The notes under the pieces are model-generated. The model was not told the DNA's origin. It did not search any database and was given only the letters and a program-made list of their open reading frames with translations. The translations under genes were made by a program, and so were the position numbers. This document shows, piece by piece, positions 49,723 through 58,008 of a stretch of 64,000 nucleotides of DNA. Source of the stretch: Flagellimonas aequoris (GTDB taxonomy: Bacteria; Bacteroidota; Bacteroidia; Flavobacteriales; Flavobacteriaceae); the NCBI RefSeq assembly GCF_003584165.1, contig NZ_QXFJ01000008.1:1-64000 (forward strand), written 5' to 3'. Every line of letters begins with the position of its first letter. The first letter of the stretch is position 1.

Positions 49723-51629
49723 TCACCTATATCTTGGAAACCCTTGCCTTTCAGTTGGTCTTTTTGTTGACCTATGACCTCTTTCTAAAGAAAGAAACTT
49801 TTTTCCAATGGAACAGGCTGTATCTGCTGACCACTTTTGTATTGTCCCTAGTGTTGCCCTGGGTAAAGTTTGAGATGTTAAAAACCACCATGCCCCAAGA
49901 ACTGGGCAATGTCACCATATTCCTAACGCAATTGGATGGGGTGGTTCTTACGCCCGAAGGTGTAGAAACCTCTTTTTGGTCCAGTATTCCTTGGTATTAT
50001 GGTGTCTTGGCTTTTGGAAGTATTTTGTCCATCCTTTGGTTTGCCCATAAACTACATCAGATTGGAAGATTAAAGCGTTCGGGAACCATTCAACAGTTTC
50101 CTGAATATGACAAGATCATTGTGAAAAGTAGCACTTTGGCCTTCTCCTTTTTCCGGAACATCTTTTTGGGGACAGAAATCCAAAAGGAAAAGGAAGCCAA
50201 CATCATTGCGCATGAATTGGTGCATGTAAAACAAAGGCACACTCTCGACCTGCTCTTTTTTGAGCTTGCCAGGATCGTGTTTTGGTTCAATCCATTGACC
50301 TATGTATACCAAAACCGGATGGCAGAATTGCACGAGTTCATTGCCGATGCCCAGGTGGTAAAGGACAATAAAAGGGAGCATTTTGAAATGCTGTTATCCG
50401 AAGCGTTTAAGACACAGCATATCAGTTTTGTTAATCAATTTTTCAATAAGTCACTAATCAAAAAACGAATAGTCATGTTACAAAAAAAGCGTTCAAAGGC
50501 CGTTTGGCAGTTAAAGTATGTATTGTTGTTGCCTCTGATATTGGGGATGTTGGTATATACTTCCTGTGAAACGGGGAAAGAAGAAAATACCGAAGAAATA
50601 GATTCCAGTGTTTCGTTAAAAGCAATAGAAGAGGTCCCGTTTGCAGTTGTGGATGAGGTACCTGTTTTTCCTGGCTGTGAAGATGCTGAGGATAAAAGAG
50701 CTTGTTTCAATGAAAAAATACAGGAACATATCAGAAAGAATTTCCACTATCCCGAAGCAGCACAGGAACAGGGGATTCAAGGCAGGGTTAGCACTATTTT
50801 TAGAATAGATCCAAAAGGAAATATTGTGGATATAAAAATGAGAGGTCCCCACGAACTGTTAGAAAAGGAAACCGAACGGATTCTGGCAAAATTGCCCCAA
50901 ATGAAACCAGGGAAGCAAAATGGGGAGCCTGTAAAGGTGCCGTTTTCCATTCCAATAACATTTAAACTACAAGACAATAATGAAGACATACCTAGTAATA
51001 AAAGGAATGAAGAAATGATTCCCTTTGCAACAATTGATGAAGTCCCTGTTTTTCCCGGTTGCGAAAATGCTTCAGATAGAAAGGCTTGCTTTTATGAAAG
51101 TATGCGAAACCATATCCGTAAGCATTTCAATTATCCTCAAGAGGCACAGGAGCAAGGAATTCAAGGAAGGGTGGCCATCATGTTCACCATAAATGGTGAA
51201 GGAGAAATTGTTGATATTAAAAAGAGAGGTCCAAGCCCACTTTTGGAGGCAGAAGCCGAACGAATCATTAAAAGATTGCCCAAAATGATACCGGGTAAAC
51301 AAGATGGAAAGATTGTGAAAGTTCCATTTTCAATCCCCATAACGTTTAAGTTGCAAAGTCAAACCAATGAAATGTCGAGTAACAAGCCAAAGGATTATAT
51401 GCAAGTAAATGGAGGTTTATTGACTGAAAATGGCAGCACTTATTTCAAAGGTACGGTCATGGACAGTGAATCAATGGGTCTGCCAGGGGTTAATATTTCT
51501 ATTCAAGGTACTGAAAAAGGGGCAGTCTCCGATTTTGATGGCTACTTCTCCCTTGCCGTGGCAGAAAATGATGTATTGAAATTTCAATACCTAGGGCTTC
51601 CCAATAAATTGATTCGAGTATCTCATTAA
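49719..51629 (+). CDS. BlaR1-like M56 membrane peptidase with two TonB_C domains and a C-terminal CarboxypepD_reg-like domain
   Basis: This 636-residue protein has an unusual build. Residues 1-285 form the M56 part, with four membrane helices, the zinc motif HELVHVKQRH near 165 and the third ligand region ELHEFIADAQ near 207. A fourth helix ends in a cysteine-containing turn (LVYTSC). Two near-identical domains of about 115 residues follow (about 302-415 and 433-545). Each has VDEVPVFPGCE at its start and PVKVPFSIPITFKL-type ends, as in TonB C-terminal domains. The last 60 residues resemble a carboxypeptidase-regulatory plug domain (TVMDSESMGLPGVNISIQG). Signal sensing by the periplasmic part followed by repressor release is inferred from BlaR1. 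Confidence 0.85.
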   Translation: MITYILETLAFQLVFLLTYDLFLKKETFFQWNRLYLLTTFVLSLVLPWVKFEMLKTTMPQELGNVTIFLTQLDGVVLTPEGVETSFWSSIPWYYGVLAFGSILSILWFAHKLHQIGRLKRSGTIQQFPEYDKIIVKSSTLAFSFFRNIFLGTEIQKEKEANIIAHELVHVKQRHTLDLLFFELARIVFWFNPLTYVYQNRMAELHEFIADAQVVKDNKREHFEMLLSEAFKTQHISFVNQFFNKSLIKKRIVMLQKKRSKAVWQLKYVLLLPLILGMLVYTSCETGKEENTEEIDSSVSLKAIEEVPFAVVDEVPVFPGCEDAEDKRACFNEKIQEHIRKNFHYPEAAQEQGIQGRVSTIFRIDPKGNIVDIKMRGPHELLEKETERILAKLPQMKPGKQNGEPVKVPFSIPITFKLQDNNEDIPSNKRNEEMIPFATIDEVPVFPGCENASDRKACFYESMRNHIRKHFNYPQEAQEQGIQGRVAIMFTINGEGEIVDIKKRGPSPLLEAEAERIIKRLPKMIPGKQDGKIVKVPFSIPITFKLQSQTNEMSSNKPKDYMQVNGGLLTENGSTYFKGTVMDSESMGLPGVNISIQGTEKGAVSDFDGYFSLAVAENDVLKFQYLGLPNKLIRVSH

Positions 51630-52783
51630 TGATGTATAGAAAACTTAAACCGTATTACGGAATCTTTTTGATGTTGTTCTCTTTCAAAGCCGGTGCACAG
51701 TCATCGGCTTTGTCCATTGCGGATAGTCTGTATGCCTTGGGCAATCACACCGCGGCCATAAACGAGTATGCCAAAATTGGGAATGACACATCGAGTCTTC
51801 AGATTGCACGGGCCTACAATGCCATTGGGAATTTTGACAAGGCCATCGCGCAATACCAGGCTACCTTGGCCAAGAACCCTACTATGGACATTACCCGTTT
51901 TGAACTGGGCAAACTTTTGCTCAAGACCAAAAGCTACCAACCCGCTTTGGAGGCTTTCCATGATTTGGTTGCCAAAGGACAGGAAAACCCCGAGTACTTT
52001 TATTATCTGGGCAGAGCCTATGAATCGATAAAAAATCAGGACGAGGCCAATACCGCTTTCCGGAAAGCAGTCGATAGGGACAGTACCCATTTGCGCAGTC
52101 TCTACGCTTTGGGCAAATATTTTGTGGGTCAAGAAATTCGGGACTCCGCATTGGTCTATGTGGATCAAGGGCTTAAATTTTATGAGGACGATATTTCCAT
52201 GATCAATTTAAAGGCACAGGCCTATTACAACAACGGGCAATACAAACAGGCCATTCCATGGTTCGAAAGATTGATTGAACTTGGAGAGGACCGGCCTTTT
52301 ATTTTGGAGCGCATGGCATTCAGTTATTACCGCAATTACGATGCGGAAAAAGCCATTCAAGCGTATCGTATGTTGGCCCTAGATCCCTGGTCTTTGGCCG
52401 ATGCCTATTCCGGTATGGGGCAGGTGTACCTTCAGGAAAAGGAATTGGACAGTGCCCAGTACTACATCAAAAAATCAATAGAAGAGCGCACCCAAACCTT
52501 TGAGAACGAGTATGCCGATTTGGGCCGAATTGCCCGCTTGCAGGACAAGACCAAGGAGTCGATGGACTACTACAAAAAAGCATGGGAAGAAAACAAGGAG
52601 AACCCTCGTAACTATTATCAGGTATGTATCTTGGCCGATGAATATTACAAAGATTCCAAAACCCGATTGCAGTATTACGAATCCTTGTTGGAAATGTATC
52701 CCGATCTAACCCCCTTCATCAAGGAACGTGCGATCAAGCGCATATCCGAAATCAAGGAGGAAATACACTACGCGGGCAACTGA
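51629..52783 (+). CDS. Exported tetratricopeptide-repeat protein
   Basis: This 384-residue protein has a signal peptide (IFLMLFSFKAGAQ) and then about nine TPR units, for example AINEYAKIG, AIAQYQATLAKNP, AFRKAVDRD and AIPWFERLIELG. It should be a periplasmic scaffold. Its start overlaps the stop of the M56 gene by one base (TAATG), so it belongs to the blaI operon. Partner proteins are unknown. Confidence 0.85.
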   Translation: MMYRKLKPYYGIFLMLFSFKAGAQSSALSIADSLYALGNHTAAINEYAKIGNDTSSLQIARAYNAIGNFDKAIAQYQATLAKNPTMDITRFELGKLLLKTKSYQPALEAFHDLVAKGQENPEYFYYLGRAYESIKNQDEANTAFRKAVDRDSTHLRSLYALGKYFVGQEIRDSALVYVDQGLKFYEDDISMINLKAQAYYNNGQYKQAIPWFERLIELGEDRPFILERMAFSYYRNYDAEKAIQAYRMLALDPWSLADAYSGMGQVYLQEKELDSAQYYIKKSIEERTQTFENEYADLGRIARLQDKTKESMDYYKKAWEENKENPRNYYQVCILADEYYKDSKTRLQYYESLLEMYPDLTPFIKERAIKRISEIKEEIHYAGN

Positions 52784-52827
52784 TTTCTTCAAAATATCGT
52801 AATTTCAGCCAAATTCTCGGGGCTGTT

Positions 52828-53307
52828 ATGCGGAAGCTTTTGTTCTTATTCTTTCTTTTTGGTCTGCTTTGCAGTTGCGAGCTCTTTGAGTCCAAAGAGG
52901 AAAAGACCCAAAAACTGGTCAATGAGGAACTTATGGCCATTGATTGGAACGATGTGGACCAATACCCGCATTTTGACAATTGTGATGAAACGGCGACCAA
53001 ACAGGCGCAAAAGGAATGTTTTGAAAGCGTGATGTTGGATTTCTTTTCCAAGGCCTTGGCCGGACTTACCTTTGAGGTGGACCACGAATTGCACGACACG
53101 GTCTATATCGATTTTTTGGTGGACGAACACGGTTTTATCTCCGTGTTGAACGTGGAGGAAAAAACCGATGTGCTCAATGAAATTTCAGATTTCAACCATA
53201 AGATATCCGAGCGTTTGAACGATTTGACCACAGTGGCACCCGCCCTGAAACGCGGTAACCCGGTAAGCCTTCGGTTTAGGCTTCCACTGGTTTTAAATAC
53301 TCCTTGA
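52828..53307 (+). CDS. Lipoprotein with a TonB_C-like ending
   Basis: This 159-residue lipoprotein has a lipobox in GLLCSCELF near residues 12-20. From about 85 onward the strand order and the motif ALKRGNPVSLRFRLPLVL resemble the TonB C-terminal fold (compare PVKVPFSIPITFKL in the M56 protein two genes upstream). It is acidic in the middle. It lies 44 bp after the TPR gene and 3 bp before ruvC, so it could be the end of the blaI operon or the start of a ruvC unit. The function is unknown. Confidence 0.7.
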   Translation: MRKLLFLFFLFGLLCSCELFESKEEKTQKLVNEELMAIDWNDVDQYPHFDNCDETATKQAQKECFESVMLDFFSKALAGLTFEVDHELHDTVYIDFLVDEHGFISVLNVEEKTDVLNEISDFNHKISERLNDLTTVAPALKRGNPVSLRFRLPLVLNTP

Positions 53308-53310
53308 CAT

Positions 53311-53868
53311 TTGGCTACGGAAAAGATCATATTGGGAATAGACCCCGGAACGACCATTATGGGTTTTGGAATCATCAAGGTCATCAACAAACAGATGCAC
53401 TTTGTGCAGATGAACGAATTGATGCTCAAAAAATACGACGATCCCTATACCAAGCTCAAGCTCATCTTTGAACGGACGATTGAGCTCATCGATACCTTCC
53501 ATCCTGATGAAATTGCCATTGAAGCCCCTTTTTATGGCAAAAACGTCCAATCGATGTTGAAGTTGGGTCGTGCCCAAGGTGTGGCCATGGCGGCCGGACT
53601 TTCCAGACAGATACCCATCACGGAATACATGCCCAAAAAGATTAAAATGGCCATTACCGGCAATGGAAATGCCAGCAAGGAACAAGTGGCCAAAATGCTT
53701 CAGAGTGTATTGAAATTGAAGTCATTGCCAAAAAATTTGGACAGCACCGATGGACTTGCCGCGGCCGTTTGTCATTTTTATAATGAAGGTAAGGTGGAAT
53801 TGGGCAAAAGCTACACCGGTTGGGAGGCGTTCATTAAACAGAACCCTGGTAAAATCAATAAACAATGA
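53311..53868 (+). CDS. ruvC: Holliday junction resolvase RuvC
   Basis: This 185-residue endonuclease cuts Holliday junctions together with RuvAB. The active-site strand ILGIDPGTTIMGFG (catalytic Asp at residue 11) opens the protein, and IEAPFYGKN carries the second acid near 70. The final acids lie in STDGLAAAVCH near 149. The first codon is TTG at 53311, 3 bp after the preceding gene; no in-frame ATG lies upstream of the conserved start. Confidence 0.93.
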   Translation: MATEKIILGIDPGTTIMGFGIIKVINKQMHFVQMNELMLKKYDDPYTKLKLIFERTIELIDTFHPDEIAIEAPFYGKNVQSMLKLGRAQGVAMAAGLSRQIPITEYMPKKIKMAITGNGNASKEQVAKMLQSVLKLKSLPKNLDSTDGLAAAVCHFYNEGKVELGKSYTGWEAFIKQNPGKINKQ

Positions 53869-53905
53869 ACAATGGTCAATGACCAATTAACAATAAGCAA
53901 TGAAC
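53866..53905. repeat. CAAT-rich short repeats, left flank of the four-helix gene
   Basis: Between ruvC and the next gene the sequence repeats AACAATG, GTCAATGACCAATT and AACAATAAGCAATGAAC. A similar pattern appears in inverted orientation at 54311-54352 after the gene. These low-complexity repeats do not match the neighbouring core genes. Confidence 0.5.
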
Positions 53906-53953
53906 AGTTTACATTAACCAATTAATTTCTTCTAGAATCCCAAAACCTACTTT

Positions 53954-54310
53954 ATGCAAGCCGAGAACCCATTATTGAAAAAGTCATATGACTTTGCTTT
54001 GAAAATTATCAAACTGTACAAATCCATCATTCACGCGAACAAGGAATACATTTTGTCCAAACAGTTGCTTCGTTCTGGCACTTCCATTGGGGCCAATATA
54101 TCCGAAGCGAATGGGGCCATCTCCAACGCGGATTTTTCCGCGAAGATTTCCATTGCCTATAAAGAAAGCTTGGAGGTAAAATATTGGTTGTCCTTGTTGA
54201 AGGATTCCGAGTATATTTCCAAGGAAATTGCCCACAAGTTAATGGTTGATGCGGATGAACTTTCCAAGATTATGTTCTCCATTCTCAAAACCACCAAAAG
54301 GGTCAAATGA
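53954..54310 (+). CDS. Four-helix-bundle protein of the 23S rRNA intervening-sequence (S23) type
   Basis: This 118-residue helical protein matches the S23/IVP family: SYDFALKIIKLYK near the start, then SKQLLRSGTSIGANISEANGA at 34-54 and KISIAYKESLEVKYWL after it. Homologues were first found inside intervening sequences of 23S rRNA genes and are very common as free-standing genes in Bacteroidota. The molecular role is unknown. CAAT-rich repeats in opposite orientation bracket the gene between ruvC and hemW, which suggests insertion as a unit. Confidence 0.85.
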   Translation: MQAENPLLKKSYDFALKIIKLYKSIIHANKEYILSKQLLRSGTSIGANISEANGAISNADFSAKISIAYKESLEVKYWLSLLKDSEYISKEIAHKLMVDADELSKIMFSILKTTKRVK

Positions 54311-54352
54311 TCATTGTAAATTGCCAATTGCTAGTTGTATATTGATAATTGT
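54311..54352. repeat. CAAT-rich short repeats, right flank of the four-helix gene
   Basis: ATTGTAAATTGCCAATTG, then TTGATAATTGTTAAC, is roughly the inverse of the left flank (53866-53905). The repeats end directly before the hemW start codon. Confidence 0.5.
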
Positions 54353-54359
54353 TAACTGA

Positions 54360-55487
54360 ATGAGCGGTATTTACATCCATATCCCCTTTTGTAAGCAAGC
54401 TTGCCATTATTGCGATTTTCATTTTTCCACCCAAATGAAGAAGAAGGACGCGATGGTGGATGCCTTGGTCCGGGAAATGGAAATGAGAAAAAGCGAGTTG
54501 GGCGATGAGGTCATCGAAACCATTTATTTTGGTGGAGGCACCCCTTCGGTTTTGGAGTTGCAGGAATTGGAACGATTGATCCAAGCCGTGTATGACCATT
54601 ACAAAGTAATCGAAAACCCAGAAATCACCTTGGAGGCCAACCCTGATGACCTATCCAAAAATCGAATCATCCAACTATCCAAAAGTCCAGTGAACCGTCT
54701 CAGCATCGGCATCCAATCTTTTTTTGAGGAAGATCTGACCTTGATGAACCGAGCCCACAATGCCCAAGAGGCCGAAAATTGTATTGAGGAAGCCGTAAAA
54801 CATTTTGATAACATCACCATCGACCTGATCTATGGGATTCCGGGGATGGGTCATGATCGATGGAAGGCCAACATCCAAAAAGCCTTGGATTTCGGTTTGC
54901 CCCATATCTCTAGCTACGCCTTAACGGTGGAACCCAAAACGGCATTGGAAAAATTGATCCAAAAAGGAACCGTGCCTCAAGTGGATGACGGTCAGGCGCA
55001 GGAGCAGTTTCATATATTGGTGGATGTGTTGGAAGAACAAGGTTTTGTGAACTATGAGATTTCCAACTTTGGGAAATCGGGCTATTTTTCCAAGAACAAT
55101 ACCGCCTATTGGCAGGGCAAAAAGTATTTGGGCATTGGTCCGTCTGCCCATTCCTATGATGGACTATTCCGCGCTTGGAACATCCGAAACAATTCCATCT
55201 ACATCAAACAGATCCAACAAGGGATTTTACCAAGTGAAAAGGAAACCTTGACCGTGACCGATCGGTACAACGAATATGTGATGACGGGCCTCCGGACCAT
55301 TTGGGGGGTATCCAAGGAGAAGATTACTAAGGAATTTGGATCGGATTACGCGAACTATTTGGAGCAACAATCGGAAAAATTCATTGAACAGCAATTGCTG
55401 TTTTGGGAAGATGCCCTTTTACGCACCACTAAGCAAGGCAAGTTTTTAGCGGATGGAATTGCGGCAGATTTGTTTTTTTTGGAATAG
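54360..55487 (+). CDS. hemW: HemW-like radical SAM protein (heme chaperone)
   Basis: This 375-residue radical SAM protein binds its [4Fe-4S] cluster through C11, C15 and C18 in IPFCKQACHYCDFHF. True coproporphyrinogen dehydrogenase HemN has a further cysteine directly after this motif and a longer N-terminus; both are missing, which identifies HemW. HemW is thought to bind heme and deliver it to respiratory enzymes. Other conserved parts are IYFGGGTPSVL near 60 and the C-terminal HemN_C domain (YVMTGLRTIWGV). Confidence 0.9.
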   Translation: MSGIYIHIPFCKQACHYCDFHFSTQMKKKDAMVDALVREMEMRKSELGDEVIETIYFGGGTPSVLELQELERLIQAVYDHYKVIENPEITLEANPDDLSKNRIIQLSKSPVNRLSIGIQSFFEEDLTLMNRAHNAQEAENCIEEAVKHFDNITIDLIYGIPGMGHDRWKANIQKALDFGLPHISSYALTVEPKTALEKLIQKGTVPQVDDGQAQEQFHILVDVLEEQGFVNYEISNFGKSGYFSKNNTAYWQGKKYLGIGPSAHSYDGLFRAWNIRNNSIYIKQIQQGILPSEKETLTVTDRYNEYVMTGLRTIWGVSKEKITKEFGSDYANYLEQQSEKFIEQQLLFWEDALLRTTKQGKFLADGIAADLFFLE

Positions 55488-55543
55488 CGTTGTTCGATTT
55501 GACACCTCCTTTTTTAGGGTGCATTTACTGGTTTGTGTATGAT

Positions 55544-55596
55544 TTGTTACAATGCGAGTGATTTTCCGAAGTGAAAATCTATACACTTTGTTGTAA
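55544..55596. repeat. Nested-palindrome repeat, partial copy B
   Basis: GTTACAA...TTGTAA encloses CGAGTGATTTTCCGAAGTGAAAAT, which matches the core of the copies at 45078 and 56730. It ends just before the stop codon of the unknown gene at 55601. Confidence 0.45.
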
Positions 55597-55600
55597 TCAG

Positions 55601-56593
55601 TTATTTACTTTTATGATAAAGTTGGATTTCATTATTAATTTTCGAAACTAAATAATCGTTTTTCAATTCCTCAAGTTCTTTTTCATCCTCCAACGGGAAA
55701 AATGTTTCTAGTCTATAAAAATCAACATTTCCAATTCCTTTTTCTTGCTTAACTCTCTTTTTAATCCATACTCGATAAGTTTTATTGAGGTATTCAAATG
55801 ATATTTTTTCCATTTCAGGTTTAGTTATAATTCCTGAGCTATTTATTGCTGTCATGATTTTTTTTAATCTCAAATGAAGTCCTTTTGGTTCGAATTCCTC
55901 AACATGATATGACTTATCTGGATTACCCTTAATTATTTTCGCATAATGTCGATTAATTATATGGACTAAAGTATAATAATCTATTTCAATTTGTTCGCCG
56001 CAAAAATCAAATAAGAAGTCAGCTTCATCACTGTCTTGCTTAATTTTCTTTATAAGAATATATAGATATTTTGAATGAAGAATAATTTTTGCTTTTCGGA
56101 AAGCGTATTTTTCTTTGGATTTTCTAAAAAACAATCTGCCTGTTTCTTTTTTTAACTTTTTGAGCTCATTTCTTGTTTCAATGGATAATTTCAGTAATAG
56201 TTCTTCTTTATGATTTTCTTTTTGAATTTGATTTAACCATTTATTTTCTACTATTTTCAAATAGTTAAAGTCCGATTTTTTTTCACTATCGGAAACTTCA
56301 TAAAGATTAGCTTTTCGCGCTTTAATGAATTTCCCTTCACCAAAAGCACCACTGTAATAAGTTAAATAAAGGCTTTTAAAAATATAGTTTTCGCAAATGG
56401 AGTAACCTTTAAGTTTTCCATCTTCTTTTACAATAGAAGCAGTTAAACCAAGACAGAAGAAATCTTTTTCTCTTTCCAATAATGGTAAGTTTTTCTCAGC
56501 CCGAATTTTTATATCTTCAAAGATTGATCTTGTTCTCTTTTGTTCTTCTTCTCTGCCACCATCTTTGAAATCTAATTCTTCTACACTATACAT
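55601..56593 (-). CDS. Unrecognised AT-rich hypothetical protein
   Basis: This 330-residue soluble, lysine-rich protein has no motif that I can name and no signal peptide or membrane segment. The second half contains IEIDYYTLVHIINRHYAK near 205-222; the HIINRHY string recalls barnase-EndoU-ColicinE5/RelE-like (BECR) toxin-type domains and phage minor-head motifs, but this is too short to rely on. The end reads RVWIKKRVKQEKGIGNVDFYRLETFFP. Base composition is clearly more AT-rich than the neighbours, and copies of a palindromic repeat lie on both sides. A horizontally acquired single gene is likely. Confidence 0.65.
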   Translation of the reverse strand: MYSVEELDFKDGGREEEQKRTRSIFEDIKIRAEKNLPLLEREKDFFCLGLTASIVKEDGKLKGYSICENYIFKSLYLTYYSGAFGEGKFIKARKANLYEVSDSEKKSDFNYLKIVENKWLNQIQKENHKEELLLKLSIETRNELKKLKKETGRLFFRKSKEKYAFRKAKIILHSKYLYILIKKIKQDSDEADFLFDFCGEQIEIDYYTLVHIINRHYAKIIKGNPDKSYHVEEFEPKGLHLRLKKIMTAINSSGIITKPEMEKISFEYLNKTYRVWIKKRVKQEKGIGNVDFYRLETFFPLEDEKELEELKNDYLVSKINNEIQLYHKSK

Positions 56594-56729
56594 TTTTTAA
56601 TTGTTTACAACATTCTCAGACATGATTTGTTTTAAAATGAATCATATCTGACCTAATTGTGAAGTTACTGGATTTATATCAAAAAGAGTTATTTGAAATA
56701 AATACCTGTTGTACATTATACTTGAAATT

Positions 56730-56834
56730 TGTCAGTTCGAGTGATTTTTCGTTAGAAAAATTGTATCGAGAACCAACATTTCAAGTAAACAGTTCTCGAT
56801 ACAAAATTCCTATGGAATTTCACTCGAACTGACA
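56730..56834. repeat. Nested-palindrome repeat, copy C (best preserved)
   Basis: TGTCAGTTCGAGTG (56730-56743) and CACTCGAACTGACA (56821-56834) form a perfect 14-bp outer stem. TTGTATCGAGAAC (56761-56773) and GTTCTCGATACAA (56792-56804) form a perfect 13-bp inner stem. The whole unit is 105 bp and folds into a long hairpin with internal loops. Copies A (45078) and B (55544) are decayed relatives. Confidence 0.8.
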
Positions 56835-56907
56835 ATTCCACCAAAAAGACAAATTAATTGCATTTCTCAACGGAATTGAGTTAATTAATGCAACAAGTCC
56901 AGTTTAC

Positions 56908-57660
56908 ATGATTGCAACCCTAAAATACCTTTCCAAAAATTACAAGATAGACCTTTCCAAACCGTTGGACATCTCCATTGCACTTTCGGGAAGGGAGAAC
57001 AACATCAATGCGTGGTATTTGGGCCCACCCCAAATTGAGCCCCATGCCGAGGAGGGATTTGTAGGCAAGGTCACCGAAGGGGCCTCCACCAATTTCAACG
57101 ATATTTATTTTAATCCGCATTCGCATGTAACGCACACGGAATGTTTGGGCCACATCACTGAAGGGTTCCATTCCATCAACCAAAAACTGAAAAAATTCTT
57201 CTTTTTGGCCGAAGTGATCACCGTGGCCCCCGAACAAATGGGGGAGGATTTTGTCATTTCCGAAAAGCAGTTGAAATATGCCTTGGGCAACAAAAAAAGG
57301 GAAGCCGTGGTCATCAGAACGTTGCCCAACACCAAAGAAAAACGCTCCCGAAACTATTCCGATACCAATCCGCCTTACCTATTGGAAGAAGCGGCTCGTT
57401 ATTTGGTAAAAAAAGGGGTGGAGCACTTATTGATCGACCTGCCTTCGGTGGACAAGGAACGGGACGGTGGGGCACTTTTGTGCCATAATGCCTTTTGGAC
57501 CATGAAAGGAAAACCTCGGGAAAAGGCCACCATCACGGAACTGATCTATGTGCCGAACAAGGTTAAGGACGGCACCTATTTTTTAAACCTTCAGGTGGCA
57601 CCGTTCGAAAACGATGCCAGTCCCAGTCGCCCCGTACTCTATAAAATCGAAGAAAAATGA
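56908..57660 (+). CDS. Cyclase-family (kynurenine formamidase-like) metal hydrolase
   Basis: This 250-residue protein of the cyclase/kynurenine formamidase superfamily has the metal-binding segment NPHSHVTHTECLGHI near residues 70-84, a variant of the family's HxGTHxDxPxH motif. The glycine and aspartate of the standard motif are replaced, which may change activity. HLLIDLPSVDKERDGG and a late HNAFW region fit the fold. It may hydrolyse an N-formyl amide or similar bond. It starts a chain of six closely packed genes (56908-61175). Confidence 0.8.
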   Translation: MIATLKYLSKNYKIDLSKPLDISIALSGRENNINAWYLGPPQIEPHAEEGFVGKVTEGASTNFNDIYFNPHSHVTHTECLGHITEGFHSINQKLKKFFFLAEVITVAPEQMGEDFVISEKQLKYALGNKKREAVVIRTLPNTKEKRSRNYSDTNPPYLLEEAARYLVKKGVEHLLIDLPSVDKERDGGALLCHNAFWTMKGKPREKATITELIYVPNKVKDGTYFLNLQVAPFENDASPSRPVLYKIEEK

Positions 57661-58007
57661 AGACCGTTCTAAAATTGGAGGAAATCCTCATGTTTGTGTT
57701 GGGTATTTATCTGTTCAACCAATTGGACTACGCTTGGTGGTGGTTTCTGGTGCTGATCTTGGCCCCGGATATTGGCATGGTCGGCTATCTTTTCAACAAC
57801 AAGATAGGCGCCTTCACCTACAATCTGTTTCATCATAAGGGATTGGCCATTTTGGTCTACTTGGCAGGTGTCTACTTTTCAATACCTTTATGCCAGCTCG
57901 TCGGGATTATCCTGTTTTCGCATTCCGCATTGGATAGGGCCATGGGCTACGGACTGAAATATGACAAAGGATTCAAGTTTACCCATTTGGGTGAAATAGG
58001 CAATTGA
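57657..58007 (+). CDS. DUF4260 small membrane protein
   Basis: This 116-residue protein has three or four hydrophobic segments (LMFVLGIYLFNQLDYAWWWF, then PDIGMVGYLFN and ILFSHSALDRAMGYGLKY). PDIGMVGY and HSALDRAMGYGLK are recognisable from the DUF4260 family. The function is unknown. Its start overlaps the cyclase stop by 4 bp. Confidence 0.82.
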   Translation: MKTVLKLEEILMFVLGIYLFNQLDYAWWWFLVLILAPDIGMVGYLFNNKIGAFTYNLFHHKGLAILVYLAGVYFSIPLCQLVGIILFSHSALDRAMGYGLKYDKGFKFTHLGEIGN

Positions 58008-58008
58008 T

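Noticed and set aside
54360..55487. Coproporphyrinogen III dehydrogenase HemN
   Set aside because: The cysteine directly after CxxxCxxC is replaced by Phe and the N-terminus is short, which indicates HemW.
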